Shown in pieces: positions 36,806-45,531 of a stretch of 64,000 nt of DNA (positions are counted from its first letter, which is position 1; the number at the start of each line of letters is the position of its first letter). The stretch spans positions 1-64,000 of the forward strand of contig JACQFQ010000051.1 of the NCBI GenBank assembly GCA_016199985.1, in the 5' to 3' direction. The position numbers and the translations under genes were made by a program. A model generated the notes under the pieces. That model was not told the origin of the DNA, searched no databases, and saw only the letters and a list, made by a program, of their open reading frames with translations. This stretch comes from Verrucomicrobiota bacterium. GTDB taxonomy: Bacteria > Verrucomicrobiota > Verrucomicrobiia > Limisphaerales > UBA11320.

Positions 36806-37503
36806 GCAGCGGGCGGCGTCTGGGCTCTCCTTTTTGGCCCCACTCCTACTCGCAATCCTACCCCCAATCGAGTCGTTGCCCCCTAAACAAGACGGGATTC
36901 CCATTAGGAATCGGAGGGAATCAGGACGAAGGGGGAAACTCGGAGGAAGCTCAGGTGTGCCTCATGGGCAATGGGGCAGGGAGGAAAGAGATTTTCCGTG
37001 AGATCTTTGGGCACTACTGGCACTTTGTCCAATGTACGCCCAAACGAAATCCACACAACCTCAACGCCGCCTGGCGCTGGGTCGTGGAAGATTGGCTCCG
37101 CTGCCAGGACTGGATCCTCGTTCGGTCAATCAAACCAAAACCTGTGTCAAACATTTCCAACAACTTTTGCTCTCAGAATTAATCTTTCACGACAATGGCG
37201 CCCTCACGGAAGACGTCCGAGTTCCCCCTCTACTATTCCGACCCGGCCGATGGTTCTACTTCAGCCTACAAATACTCTATCTTCGCCGGACTGAATGGTG
37301 ATCCCGGACTGAGCCTGTCCGTCGCCGACATTGAGCCCACCCCGTATTGTGACAACTAGAGGCGACTGATTGAGCGCAGCGCCAATATCTCCCCTATCAA
37401 CCTGCAAAATGTGGAAGACATCGAACTGAGTTTCACCCTCCGCACCGGGCGCCCGGCCGTCTCCACCGGATTCGCTTGGTAAAGCATCCTACCAAATTGA
37501 CCT
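36806..37503. other. Gene-poor, AT-richer region with remnants
   Basis: About 700 bases with noticeably more A and T and less codon-bias regularity than the neighbouring genes. Frames here are broken. The right part contains a plausible remnant (see 37195-37482). The left part shows nothing I recognise. The composition suggests acquired and decaying DNA. Confidence 0.45.
37195..37482 (+). pseudogene. Possible gene remnant with internal stop
   Basis: A frame begins at ATG 37195 and reads 54 codons to TAG 37357-37359. It then continues in the same frame for 40 codons to TAA 37480. The two parts have protein-like composition (YKYSIFAGLNGDPGLSLS before the stop and INLQNVEDIELSFTLRTGR after it). 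I recognise no family with confidence. It lies directly upstream of the tail-collar gene and may be the decayed end of an adjacent gene. Confidence 0.3.
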
Positions 37504-38694
37504 ATGTCGAAATTAATCCCGCTTTCAGTTGGCCTTCTTGCCATCAATTTTTGGTTGTCAACGCTCCAAGCCCAACAAGCACCCCGACTGCTTCCCTTCC
37601 AAGGCCGACTCACTGACCAGAACGGCTCCGCCGTGAGCAACGGGGTGAGGTTGGTGCAGTTCAAGATCTTTGACGTGCCATCGGCCGGCTCGCCAGTTTG
37701 GGCGGGGGAATTGCATCGCACGACCGTGAACGGCGGCTTGGTGAATGTCATCCTTGGAACCAAGACTGCACTCGCTTTCGACTTCGACCGGCAGCTTTAT
37801 CTCGAAATCACCGTGGACATCAATGCCGACGGCGCCATCACCGCGGCCGATCCACCGATGTCGCCGCGGCAAGCCATACTTCCGGTCATCTTTGCGAAGG
37901 AGAGTGGGGACAGTCGCCTGCTCGCCGGTTACAATTGGAGTGCAATTTTGGTGAGCGGCAATGATCCGGCCAACGGCTTTATCCGCGGTAACAAACTGGC
38001 GGACGAATCCCTTTCGGGGCAGAAGATTATCAATCGGACGATTACTCCTGACAAGATTGCTGACCACAGTATCGGCACTCCCCAGCTAGACGATGCGGTG
38101 GTGGATGCGCGAGTCCTTGCGGACAACTCGGTCACAACTTCGAAAATTGCCCCCGGCGCGATCGACTCATCGAAACTGGCTCAGGATATCGTTGATCGGA
38201 TCATCCCTGCGGGAACGATTATTGCGTTTGGTGGGACTCAAGGAGCGATCCCATCAGGTTGGACCCTTTGTGACGGAGCAGACTTGGACCGGGCTGGAAA
38301 CCCGAGACTTTGGGCGGCGATCGGCACCAACTTTGGGTCTGGAGATGGCAGCACTACGTTCAATGTTCCAGACCTTCGGGGGGTGTTCCTGCGTGGAGTT
38401 GATTCCAGTTCCACTCGCGGCGCCACCGGTCGCGATCCGGACTCATCGGCCCGCGTCGCCTCCAAGGCGGGGAGCAACACAGGAAACGCTGTCGGCAGTC
38501 TTCAGAATGATGAAATTAAGAGTCACACACACACGACGAGTCGGAGATACGTTAATGCAGTCGTTGACGGCGCGGGGCCGTGGAGCGGCGGTGGTCAGCC
38601 GGGCGGCACAGGTATTTTCGACGGCATCAATCCGACGGGGGGCAGTGAATCTCGTCCGAAAAACGTTTATGTGAATTACATCATCAAGAATTGA
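37504..38694 (+). CDS. Secreted phage tail-collar domain protein
   Basis: The product is 396 aa. A signal peptide covers residues 1-24. The N-terminal part (RLLPFQGRLTDQNGSAVSNG, then VQFKIFDVPSAGSPVW) is a beta domain often found in Verrucomicrobiota and Planctomycetes secreted proteins. A region rich in D-K-I/S-K-I repeats (about 155-230) resembles trimeric fibre or shaft sequence. The C-terminal half carries the phage tail-collar motif: IPAGTIIAFGGTQGAIPSGW, LCDGADL and VPDLRGVFLRG, ending with a histidine-rich SHTHTT segment. In phages this domain sits on tail fibres. Here, with a signal peptide and no other phage genes, it may be an exported fibre-like protein. Confidence 0.85.
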   Translation: MSKLIPLSVGLLAINFWLSTLQAQQAPRLLPFQGRLTDQNGSAVSNGVRLVQFKIFDVPSAGSPVWAGELHRTTVNGGLVNVILGTKTALAFDFDRQLYLEITVDINADGAITAADPPMSPRQAILPVIFAKESGDSRLLAGYNWSAILVSGNDPANGFIRGNKLADESLSGQKIINRTITPDKIADHSIGTPQLDDAVVDARVLADNSVTTSKIAPGAIDSSKLAQDIVDRIIPAGTIIAFGGTQGAIPSGWTLCDGADLDRAGNPRLWAAIGTNFGSGDGSTTFNVPDLRGVFLRGVDSSSTRGATGRDPDSSARVASKAGSNTGNAVGSLQNDEIKSHTHTTSRRYVNAVVDGAGPWSGGGQPGGTGIFDGINPTGGSESRPKNVYVNYIIKN

Positions 38695-38697
38695 CCT

Positions 38698-39180
38698 ATG
38701 AAATCACTGATTGACTCCCTGTTATTCTGCGCAATGTCTCTTACAGCTGTCGAACAGCAAGCACCTCGCCTCCTCCCCTTCTAATGCCGCCTCACCGACC
38801 AGAACGACTTCGCCGTCAGCAGCGGTGTACGGTTGGTGAGATTTAAACTCTTCAATGTTCCGTCCGGGGCCAGTCGAGTGTGGGCTAGAGCACTCCACCA
38901 TACCGTGGTCCACGGCGGCTTGGTAAACGTGCTGCTCGGCAGCAAGACGCCATTCACCGGAGTGGATTTCGACAGCCAACCTTATCGCGAAATCACCGTG
39001 GACATCAATGCCGACAACACCGTTACTGCAGCTGATCCGGCAATGCTGCCAAGTCAGGCTCTCTTGCCAGCGCTTTTTGCCAAAGAAGGCGTCAGAGCCG
39101 AAACAGCGGTTTCTTGAACGGGTACGACTGGCTTCGCCTGTTCGATAGCGGCAACCCACGGACAGGCTCCCGCGGGGTTA
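38698..39180 (+). pseudogene. Broken tandem copy of the tail-collar protein N-terminus
   Basis: Starting at ATG 38698, three bases after the intact gene, a frame encodes QQAPRLLPF, then TAA (38782-38784). It continues with CRLTDQNDFAVSSGVRLVRF and on to LLPALFAKEG, clearly similar to the N-terminal 140 residues of the gene just upstream. Around 39100 the similarity shifts frame: SGFLNGYDW corresponds to RLLAGYNW of the intact protein. The collar domain is missing. One nonsense mutation and at least one frameshift make it a decayed duplicate. Confidence 0.85.
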
Positions 39181-39218
39181 ACATTGCAGTCCGGCGAGGG
39201 GTAGGATAGATACCGCTG

Positions 39219-40268
39219 ATGCGTTTTATTGGGAGCATTTATGAGAAGCTGCAGCGGCACCCGAAGCGGATTGTTTTTCCGGAGGGCGCCGAGCCTCGCA
39301 TCCTCCAGGCGGCGCGACAGTTTCATTCTCTCCGCCTGGGCGCGCCCATCCTGCTGGGAGACCGCACTGAGATTAAGAACGCCGCCTCCCAGCTCAATGT
39401 GTCCCTGGAAGGTGTGAGAATCATCAACCCCGAGCAAAGCGAGGACCTGGAGTCGTTCACGCACCGCTTCGAGCTGCTGCGACGCAGCAAGGGCGTCCAA
39501 ACCCATGAGGCGCGGCAGGCCATGATGAACCCGAATTACTACGGGGCCATGATGGTCGCCACGCACCAGGCCGATGGCGTCATCAGCGGCGCCAGCGAGG
39601 TCACGGGCAGCACCCTGCGACCGTTCTTCCAGGTCATCAAAGTGGCGCCGCACGCCACCACGGCGTCCAGCTGCATGGTGATGGAGGTGGAGGACACTCG
39701 CTTTGGAGAGGATGGCGTGCTGTTCCTCGCGGACTGCGGCGTCATCCCGGAGCCAACGGTCGACCAGCTTGCCGACATCGCTCTTTCGACGGCCGGGCTG
39801 GCCCGACAGCTCCTCGGGCGACGCCCCCGCGTGGCGCTGCTCTCCTACTCCACCAAGGGAAGCGCGACGCATAGCAGCATCGGACGCGTCCAGGCCGCCA
39901 CCGCCCTCGCGATTCAAAAGGCGCGCGAAAACCGGATCGAGGCCGACTTCGACGGCGAGCTACAGGTCGACGCCGCGTTGATCCCGCACATCGCCAACCG
40001 GAAGATTCCGGAGAGCAAGGTCGCGGGCCGCGCGAATGTCCTCATCTTCCCAGACCTGAACTCCGGCAATATCGCGAGCAAGCTCGTCCAGCATGTCGCC
40101 AAGGCCAACGCCTACGGCCAGATCCTGCTGGGCCTCGACAGGCCCGCCGCGGACGTCTCGCGCGGCTCCAACGCCCACGATATCCTCGGCGTCGCCGCGA
40201 TCGTGGGATTGCAGTCGATTGCCTACAGCGAGCTCCATCCCGGCTCGGATCCCTCGTCGCAGCACTGA
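39219..40268 (+). CDS. pta: Phosphate acetyltransferase (catalytic domain only)
   Basis: The product is 349 aa, the PTA_PTB catalytic unit: IVFPEGAEPRILQAA near the N-terminus, GVISGASEVTGSTLRPF in the middle, and VALLSYSTKGSA, then DGELQVDAAL, NVLIFPDLNSGNI and GLDRPAADVSRG at the end. It transfers acetyl between acetyl-CoA and phosphate. The long N-terminal regulatory region of the E. coli protein is absent and is encoded instead by the next gene, 12 bases downstream. No acetate kinase gene is nearby. Start ATG 39219. Confidence 0.93.
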   Translation: MRFIGSIYEKLQRHPKRIVFPEGAEPRILQAARQFHSLRLGAPILLGDRTEIKNAASQLNVSLEGVRIINPEQSEDLESFTHRFELLRRSKGVQTHEARQAMMNPNYYGAMMVATHQADGVISGASEVTGSTLRPFFQVIKVAPHATTASSCMVMEVEDTRFGEDGVLFLADCGVIPEPTVDQLADIALSTAGLARQLLGRRPRVALLSYSTKGSATHSSIGRVQAATALAIQKARENRIEADFDGELQVDAALIPHIANRKIPESKVAGRANVLIFPDLNSGNIASKLVQHVAKANAYGQILLGLDRPAADVSRGSNAHDILGVAAIVGLQSIAYSELHPGSDPSSQH

Positions 40269-40280
40269 TTCTCGGACACC

Positions 40281-41375
40281 GTGAACACCCTATTGCCACG
40301 AGTCTTCATCGCCGCCACCCGCCAGAACGACGGCAAGACCACCACGTCTCTCGGCCTGCTGGCCGCGCTGCGGGAACACTACCCGCGGATCGGCTACATC
40401 AAGCCGGTCGGCCAGCGTTTCGTGGAGATCGAGGAGCAGAAGATCGACGAGGATCCCGTCCTGATGGACGCCGTGTACAAGCTCAATTGTCCGCTGGTGG
40501 ACATGAGCCCCATCGCCGTCGAGCCCGATTTCACCCGCAAATACCTCCAGGCTTCGAACAATGAGGCCCTGGTGAAGCGCATCCAAAAGGCCTTTGATCG
40601 CGTCGCCTGGGAGAAGGACTTCGTCCTGTGCGAGGGGTCGGGGCACGCTGGCGTGGGCGCGGTCTTCGATCTCTCGAACGCCACTGTCGCGAAGATTCTC
40701 GGAGCGAAGGTCGTGATCGTCTCGCGAGGCGGCATCGGCAAGCCCATCGACGAGGTCGCGCTGAACCAGGCGCTGTTTGAGAAGGAAGGCGTTGAGATCA
40801 TCGGGGTGATCCTCAACAAGGTGATCCCCGGGAAGCTGGAGTTCGTCTCCGACTTCGCGCGCCGGGGACTCAAGCGCAAGGGCCTCGAGCTCCTGGGCGT
40901 GATCCCGCATCAGCCGATCCTTTCGCGCCCGACCATGGCGAGCATCAAGGAGGAGCTCGACGCCCGGGTTCTCTGCGCGGCCGGATCCGAGACGCAAACG
41001 GTGCGCGAGGTGATCGTTGGGGCGATGGGGGTCCAGAACGCGCAGCGATTCTTCAAGCCGGGGACTTGCCTGATCACCCCGGGCGATCGTGAGGATCTCC
41101 TTCTCGCCGCGGCGGCCACCGCGCCCAGCGCCCAGGGGGAGACCCTCGCGGGCATAGTGCTCACGGAAGGCATGGAGCCGAGCGCGAGCGTGATGAAGGT
41201 GCTCAAGAACATGCCATTCCCCGTCCTTCTTGCGGAGAAGGACAGCTACGAAGTGGCCTCCACGGTGCACGAAATGCTCGTGAAGACGCGCCCGAACGAC
41301 ATCGAAAAAATCGAGCTCATCCGCGACCTGATCGGCAAGCACGTGGATGTGAAACGCATTCTGGCGCGCCTCTAG
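40281..41375 (+). CDS. P-loop/DRTGG protein (separated Pta regulatory region)
   Basis: The product is 364 aa. Residues 5-230 are a BioD/CobB-like P-loop domain (AAA_26): FIAATRQNDGKTTTSLGLL contains a deviant Walker A, and VLCEGSGHAGVGAVFDL is the second motif. Residues 240-350 match the DRTGG-type domain (EVIVGAMGVQNAQRFF, then CLITPGDREDLLLAA). This is the arrangement of the N-terminal part of long phosphate acetyltransferases, here a separate polypeptide directly after the catalytic gene. It probably binds nucleotides and modulates Pta. Start is GTG 40281. A role other than Pta control cannot be excluded. Confidence 0.85.
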   Translation: MNTLLPRVFIAATRQNDGKTTTSLGLLAALREHYPRIGYIKPVGQRFVEIEEQKIDEDPVLMDAVYKLNCPLVDMSPIAVEPDFTRKYLQASNNEALVKRIQKAFDRVAWEKDFVLCEGSGHAGVGAVFDLSNATVAKILGAKVVIVSRGGIGKPIDEVALNQALFEKEGVEIIGVILNKVIPGKLEFVSDFARRGLKRKGLELLGVIPHQPILSRPTMASIKEELDARVLCAAGSETQTVREVIVGAMGVQNAQRFFKPGTCLITPGDREDLLLAAAATAPSAQGETLAGIVLTEGMEPSASVMKVLKNMPFPVLLAEKDSYEVASTVHEMLVKTRPNDIEKIELIRDLIGKHVDVKRILARL

Positions 41376-41439
41376 GCCCGATGCAGCGATCCCCGATCCA
41401 CGCAATCGGCCGCGCGCGTCCGCGCGTCCCAGATTTCCT

Positions 41440-42558
41440 ATGTCAAAACCTGAGTCGACGTTGAAGCTGAATCCGAACCTGGCGAGCCTGCCCGTCTATC
41501 AACCCGGGCGGCCGATCGAAGAAGTGGCGCGCGAACTGGGAATGCCGTCGCGCGACATCATCAAGCTGGCGTCCAACGAGAACCCCAACGGCCCCTCGCC
41601 CGCCGCCCTCGCCGCCATGGAGAAGGCCCTGCGCCAGCTTCATCTGTATCCCGACGGCAACGCGTTCTATCTCAAGCGAAGGCTCGCGGAGAAGCTCGGC
41701 GTGACGCCATCCCACCTTGTTCTTGGCAACGGCTCCAACGAGATCATCGAGTTCGTCGGACACGCGCTCATGGGCCCGGGCGCCGAAGTGGTGGCGTCCC
41801 AGTACTGCTTCGCCGTTTACCCGATCGTCGCGCGCTTGTTTGGCGCCGAGCTCGTCACTGTGCCCGCCCGGGATTATGGGCACGATCTCCCGGCCATGGC
41901 GCGCGCCATCACCCCAAGAACCCGCGTCGTCTTCGTCGCCAACCCCAACAATCCCACCGGCACGCTCGCGTCGCCAAACGCGCTGCGCGCGTTCATCGCC
42001 CAGGTCCCGGCGCACGCGCTGCTGGTCATGGACGAGGCCTACATTGAATTCCTTGAGAACGCCGAAGACCTGATCCCCACGGTTCTCGGCGGCGGCATGC
42101 CGAACCTGATCCTGATGCGGACGTTCTCCAAGATCTACGGGCTGGCGGGCCTGCGTCTGGGCTACGGCATCGCGCATCCGGATCTCATCGCCGCGCTGGA
42201 GAAGGTGCGGCAGCCTTTCAACATCAACGCGCTGGCGCAGGCCGGAGCGCTGGCGGCCCTGGACGATGTAGAGCACCTGACAGCGACCCGGCGCCGCAAT
42301 CTCGAAGGGCTGGACTACCTGAGCCGGGAGCTCGCCGCGCTGCGCCTGGAGACCGTGCCCTCCGCCGCGAACTTCATCCTGGCAAGAGTGGGCGACGGCC
42401 AGCGGGTCTTCGACGCCCTCCAGCGCCGCGGAGTGATCACGCGTCCGATGGCCGGCTATCAGCTGCCTGAATGGATCCGGATCTCGGTAGGGACCCGATC
42501 GGAGAACGAACGGTGCGTCGAGGCTCTCCGCGCCGTTCTCGCCGGGCCTCCTCCATGA
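41440..42558 (+). CDS. hisC: Histidinol-phosphate aminotransferase
   Basis: The product is 372 aa, a fold type I PLP aminotransferase. The PLP lysine is K231 in TFSKIYGLAGLRLGY. Other motifs: KLASNENPNGPSP, YPDGNAFYL, VFVANPNNPTGT and the final R in WIRISVGT. HisC catalyses the seventh step of histidine synthesis. Close relatives act on phenylalanine or tyrosine, but HisC is most likely. Start ATG 41440. Its last codons overlap the serine hydrolase gene (ATGA at 42555-42558), suggesting one transcript. Confidence 0.95.
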   Translation: MSKPESTLKLNPNLASLPVYQPGRPIEEVARELGMPSRDIIKLASNENPNGPSPAALAAMEKALRQLHLYPDGNAFYLKRRLAEKLGVTPSHLVLGNGSNEIIEFVGHALMGPGAEVVASQYCFAVYPIVARLFGAELVTVPARDYGHDLPAMARAITPRTRVVFVANPNNPTGTLASPNALRAFIAQVPAHALLVMDEAYIEFLENAEDLIPTVLGGGMPNLILMRTFSKIYGLAGLRLGYGIAHPDLIAALEKVRQPFNINALAQAGALAALDDVEHLTATRRRNLEGLDYLSRELAALRLETVPSAANFILARVGDGQRVFDALQRRGVITRPMAGYQLPEWIRISVGTRSENERCVEALRAVLAGPPP

Positions 42559-43652
42559 CGCTCCCTCGCACGACGGCGATCCTGAACGAGACCGTGTCGG
42601 GAGGCCGAAACCTCGGCGCGCAGCTCACCGCGTTTCGCGGGGGCCGCTCGGTCGCGGACCTTGCCATCGGCGAAGCCCGCCCCGGGGTTCCCATGACCGC
42701 CAGCACGAGCCTGTTCTGGTTTTCGTGCTGCAAGCCGGTCGGAGCGGTCGCCATCGCGCAGCTTCTGGAGCGGGGAGCTCTGTCGCTCGATGATCCGGTC
42801 GCCCGACATATCCCGGAGTTCGCCCGGAACGGAAAGGAGGCCATCACCTTGTTCCATGTGCTCACCCACACCGGCGGCTTCCGAGGATCGAATCAGGTGA
42901 AGCCGGACTGGGGATGGGACGAGATCCTTCGATTCACATGCGAGGCGCCGCTCGAGCCGGGCTGGGTTCCAGGACGGAAGGCGGGATATCACGCCGTCGC
43001 CAGCTGGTTCCTCCTGGGAGAAATCATCCGTCGAGTCGACGGACGCCCGTACGAACGCTATGTGCGAGAAGAGATCTTCGAGCCGATCGGAATGCCCGAT
43101 TCCTGGATCGGGATGCCGTCGCATGTGTTTCAGTCGACAGAGCCTCTCATGGGATGGCTGTTCGACACGCGCCCGGGAGTCGAGGATCGACCCCCATTTT
43201 GGAACCATGAATCCGACTCGACCGCATGCCGCCCAGGAGGCAACGGACGAGGCCCCACGCGGGACTTGGTATTGTTTCTGGAAATGTTGCGCAACGGCGG
43301 CACGGCGCGGGGGGGGCGGATCCTGAGAGAGGAAACGGTTGCGCTACTGGCTCAGCGGCATCGGAAGGGCATGTTCGACGAAACATTCCAGCAGCCTCTG
43401 GATTGGGGCCTGGGGTTCCTGCTGTTCACCCGGCAGCCAGGAGACGGCGTGATGTCTTACGGCTTTGGGAAACATGCGTCGGAGAGAACCTTTGGGCACG
43501 GTGGCATGCAATCCTCCATCGCCTTCGTCGATCCGGTTCATGAGCTCTCCGTGGCGTGGATTTGCAACGGGATGTGCGGGGAGCGACTCCACCGGGAACG
43601 AAACCACGCGATCAATACGGCGCTCTACGAGGATCTGGGACTCAAGGCCTGA
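42555..43652 (+). CDS. Serine hydrolase, beta-lactamase/class C PBP-like family
   Basis: The product is 365 aa. The nucleophile motif S-x-x-K is SCCK at 57-60. The tyrosine motif is Y145 in GYHAVA, and the third motif is HGG (H315) in FGHGGMQSS. This places it in the beta-lactamase-related serine hydrolase family (EstB/class C type), whose members are esterases, peptidases or beta-lactamases. There is no signal peptide, so a cytoplasmic esterase role is more likely than resistance. Two cysteines inside S-x-x-K are unusual. Start ATG 42555 overlaps the hisC stop. The 3' end overlaps the gene on the opposite strand by 11 bases. Confidence 0.88.
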   Translation: MTLPRTTAILNETVSGGRNLGAQLTAFRGGRSVADLAIGEARPGVPMTASTSLFWFSCCKPVGAVAIAQLLERGALSLDDPVARHIPEFARNGKEAITLFHVLTHTGGFRGSNQVKPDWGWDEILRFTCEAPLEPGWVPGRKAGYHAVASWFLLGEIIRRVDGRPYERYVREEIFEPIGMPDSWIGMPSHVFQSTEPLMGWLFDTRPGVEDRPPFWNHESDSTACRPGGNGRGPTRDLVLFLEMLRNGGTARGGRILREETVALLAQRHRKGMFDETFQQPLDWGLGFLLFTRQPGDGVMSYGFGKHASERTFGHGGMQSSIAFVDPVHELSVAWICNGMCGERLHRERNHAINTALYEDLGLKA

Positions 43653-44115
43653 ACAAGCGATAGTATTGGGCCCCTGAGGCCGGAGAGAGCGGCACGATGA
43701 AACGAATCTCGGTCGCGTTGGTTTCGTAAGGGAAGGGAACATCCGCCCACGGCAGCCCGCTTCCATCGCCGGACAGCGTCCCGAGCCTTTGAAGCACATA
43801 TCCGCTCGCAGGCAAAGCCCACGACAATTGCAAAGATCCTTCAGGGGTCAACGCCGCCCGAACCGACAGGCTGCTCTCGACTGAGAATCCGGAGAACGCC
43901 GACCAAAATCCGCCGCTGACCACGAAATCGCCGCCGGTCATCACGCCGGCGTCGGGCTGCCCGATCGTTCCGCTCACTGTGTAGCCTCCGCCGCTGCTGA
44001 CTCCCCCGCCGCCATCCAATGTGGACCAATCGATGGAGAAATTCTGAGAGCGAGCGTCCTGCGGCGAGGAGACGAGAGCTCCGGCTATGGAGAAGAGAGC
44101 GATCAGGCGTTTCAT
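43642..44115 (-). CDS. Small secreted protein with GTIGQPDAG motif
   Basis: The product is 157 aa with a signal peptide (KRLIALFSIAGALVSS). The mature part begins with a glycine-rich segment containing YTVSGTIGQPDAGVM and GGDFVVSGGFWSAF, followed by a beta domain (SLQLSWALPASGYVLQRLG) ending in YYRLFRP. Proteins with this motif are numerous in Verrucomicrobiota and Planctomycetes, often at the end of larger surface proteins. Their function is unknown. The start is ATG 44115. Its end overlaps the serine hydrolase gene by 11 bases on the opposite strand. Confidence 0.8.
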   Translation of the reverse strand: MKRLIALFSIAGALVSSPQDARSQNFSIDWSTLDGGGGVSSGGGYTVSGTIGQPDAGVMTGGDFVVSGGFWSAFSGFSVESSLSVRAALTPEGSLQLSWALPASGYVLQRLGTLSGDGSGLPWADVPFPYETNATEIRFIVPLSPASGAQYYRLFRP

Positions 44116-44292
44116 AAGCTCATGACGGTTGCCGCCAGGGGGGCGAATTGAATTGTGTTGACCCCTATTGACATAGCCCAAATCCGCGTCGCGCGCCACT
44201 GGAAATCCGGGAATCCGGAGCATTGATTTTACCGGGGCCTCCGTGCAGGGTCGCCGGGCATCATCTATCTCCATGTCCAAACAAGCGCGCTC

Positions 44293-45480
44293 ATGAAACC
44301 CCGCACTCTTCTCGCCTCGCTCCGGCCCCAGGCTCCTCTCCTTATGGCCCTGGCGACCTGGCTCATCGCTCTTCAGATGGCCGGCGCCCAGTCCTCCCTG
44401 ACCGACGCGCTGGGCGCGATCCTGAAGGTCGGTCCGAAGGGCGAGGGGCACGCCGAGGCCCAGGCGGGGGTGAAGGTCCTCCTCGCCCAGGACCTGAACA
44501 GCCTCCCCCAGATTCTCCAATCCATGGACCGCGCCAATCCGCTCGCGATGAACTGGCTTCGGTCGGCCGTCGAGTCCATCGCCCAGCGCGAGCAGGCGCG
44601 GAACGTCGCCCTGCCCATCGCGTCGCTCGGAGCCTTCCTCCTCGACGTTTCCCATTCGCCTCAAGCCCGAGCCTACGTCTACCAGCTCCTATCAAAGGCC
44701 GATCCCGTCGGCGTGCCGCGCCTGCTGCCCGGGATGCTCAACGATCCGAGCATGGAGATCCGCAACGCCGCGATCCGAGGCGCTCTCGACCAGGCGGCGG
44801 CGGAGCTCGCCGCCGGCCGCAAGGGGACCGCCACCCTGCTCTTCCAACAAGCGCTGAACAATGCCCGCGACGTGGATCAGATCGATCTCGCCGTCGGGAA
44901 GCTGAAAGGGCTGGGAGTGAAGACCGACCTGCAGAAGCTCTTCGGATGGATTCAGCAATGGAAGGTGGTCGGCCCCTTCGACAACGCGCGACGCGAAGGC
45001 TACGAGCGCGTCTATCCGCCCGAGACGTCCGTCCGCCTTGAGGCCGAGTACGTCACCCAGGGCGGCAAGGCGCGCTGGGTGGATCTCGTCGGCGCCGACG
45101 ACTACGGCAAGATCGACGTGAACCTCCCTCTGGGAAAGCTCAAGGACTCCATCGCGTATTGCTACACCGAGGTCCAGGTGGAGGACGCCGTGAACGCCGA
45201 GATCCGGCTCGGATGCAAGAACGCGTGGAAGGTCTGGCTGAATGGCCGCCTGCTCTTCGGACGGGACGAGTACCACCGCGGCGCGGAGATCGATCAATAC
45301 CGCCTGCCCGCCGCGTTGAAGAAGGGCAGGAACACGATCCTCGTGAAGCTCGGCCAGAACGAACAGAAAGAGGACTGGACGGTGGAATGGGAGTTCCAGA
45401 TGCGAATCACCGATGCCCAGGGCTCGCCGATCGCCCCGCTCCGCGTCGGTGTGCCTCCGCCGATCACCGCAAGCCGTTAG
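44293..45480 (+). CDS. Secreted protein with helical-repeat and beta-sandwich domains
   Basis: The product is 395 aa. A signal peptide ends near residue 32 (WLIALQMAGA). Residues 40-200 are helical with HEAT-like character (PLAMNWLRSAVESIA and MEIRNAAIRGALDQA). Residues 225-370 form a beta-sandwich resembling galactose-binding-like domains (WVDLVGADDYGKIDVN, AWKVWLNGRLLFGRDEYHR, GRNTILVKLGQNE). Nothing catalytic is seen. Such proteins occur beside quinoprotein and PVC-dehydrogenase genes, and here a propeller gene follows 52 bases later on the same strand. Extracytoplasmic location is likely; function is unknown. Confidence 0.8.
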   Translation: MKPRTLLASLRPQAPLLMALATWLIALQMAGAQSSLTDALGAILKVGPKGEGHAEAQAGVKVLLAQDLNSLPQILQSMDRANPLAMNWLRSAVESIAQREQARNVALPIASLGAFLLDVSHSPQARAYVYQLLSKADPVGVPRLLPGMLNDPSMEIRNAAIRGALDQAAAELAAGRKGTATLLFQQALNNARDVDQIDLAVGKLKGLGVKTDLQKLFGWIQQWKVVGPFDNARREGYERVYPPETSVRLEAEYVTQGGKARWVDLVGADDYGKIDVNLPLGKLKDSIAYCYTEVQVEDAVNAEIRLGCKNAWKVWLNGRLLFGRDEYHRGAEIDQYRLPAALKKGRNTILVKLGQNEQKEDWTVEWEFQMRITDAQGSPIAPLRVGVPPPITASR

Positions 45481-45531
45481 CCCCATTCAAGGAACGCGCG
45501 CCCGCATCGCACCACAACCAGCTTTCATCTC

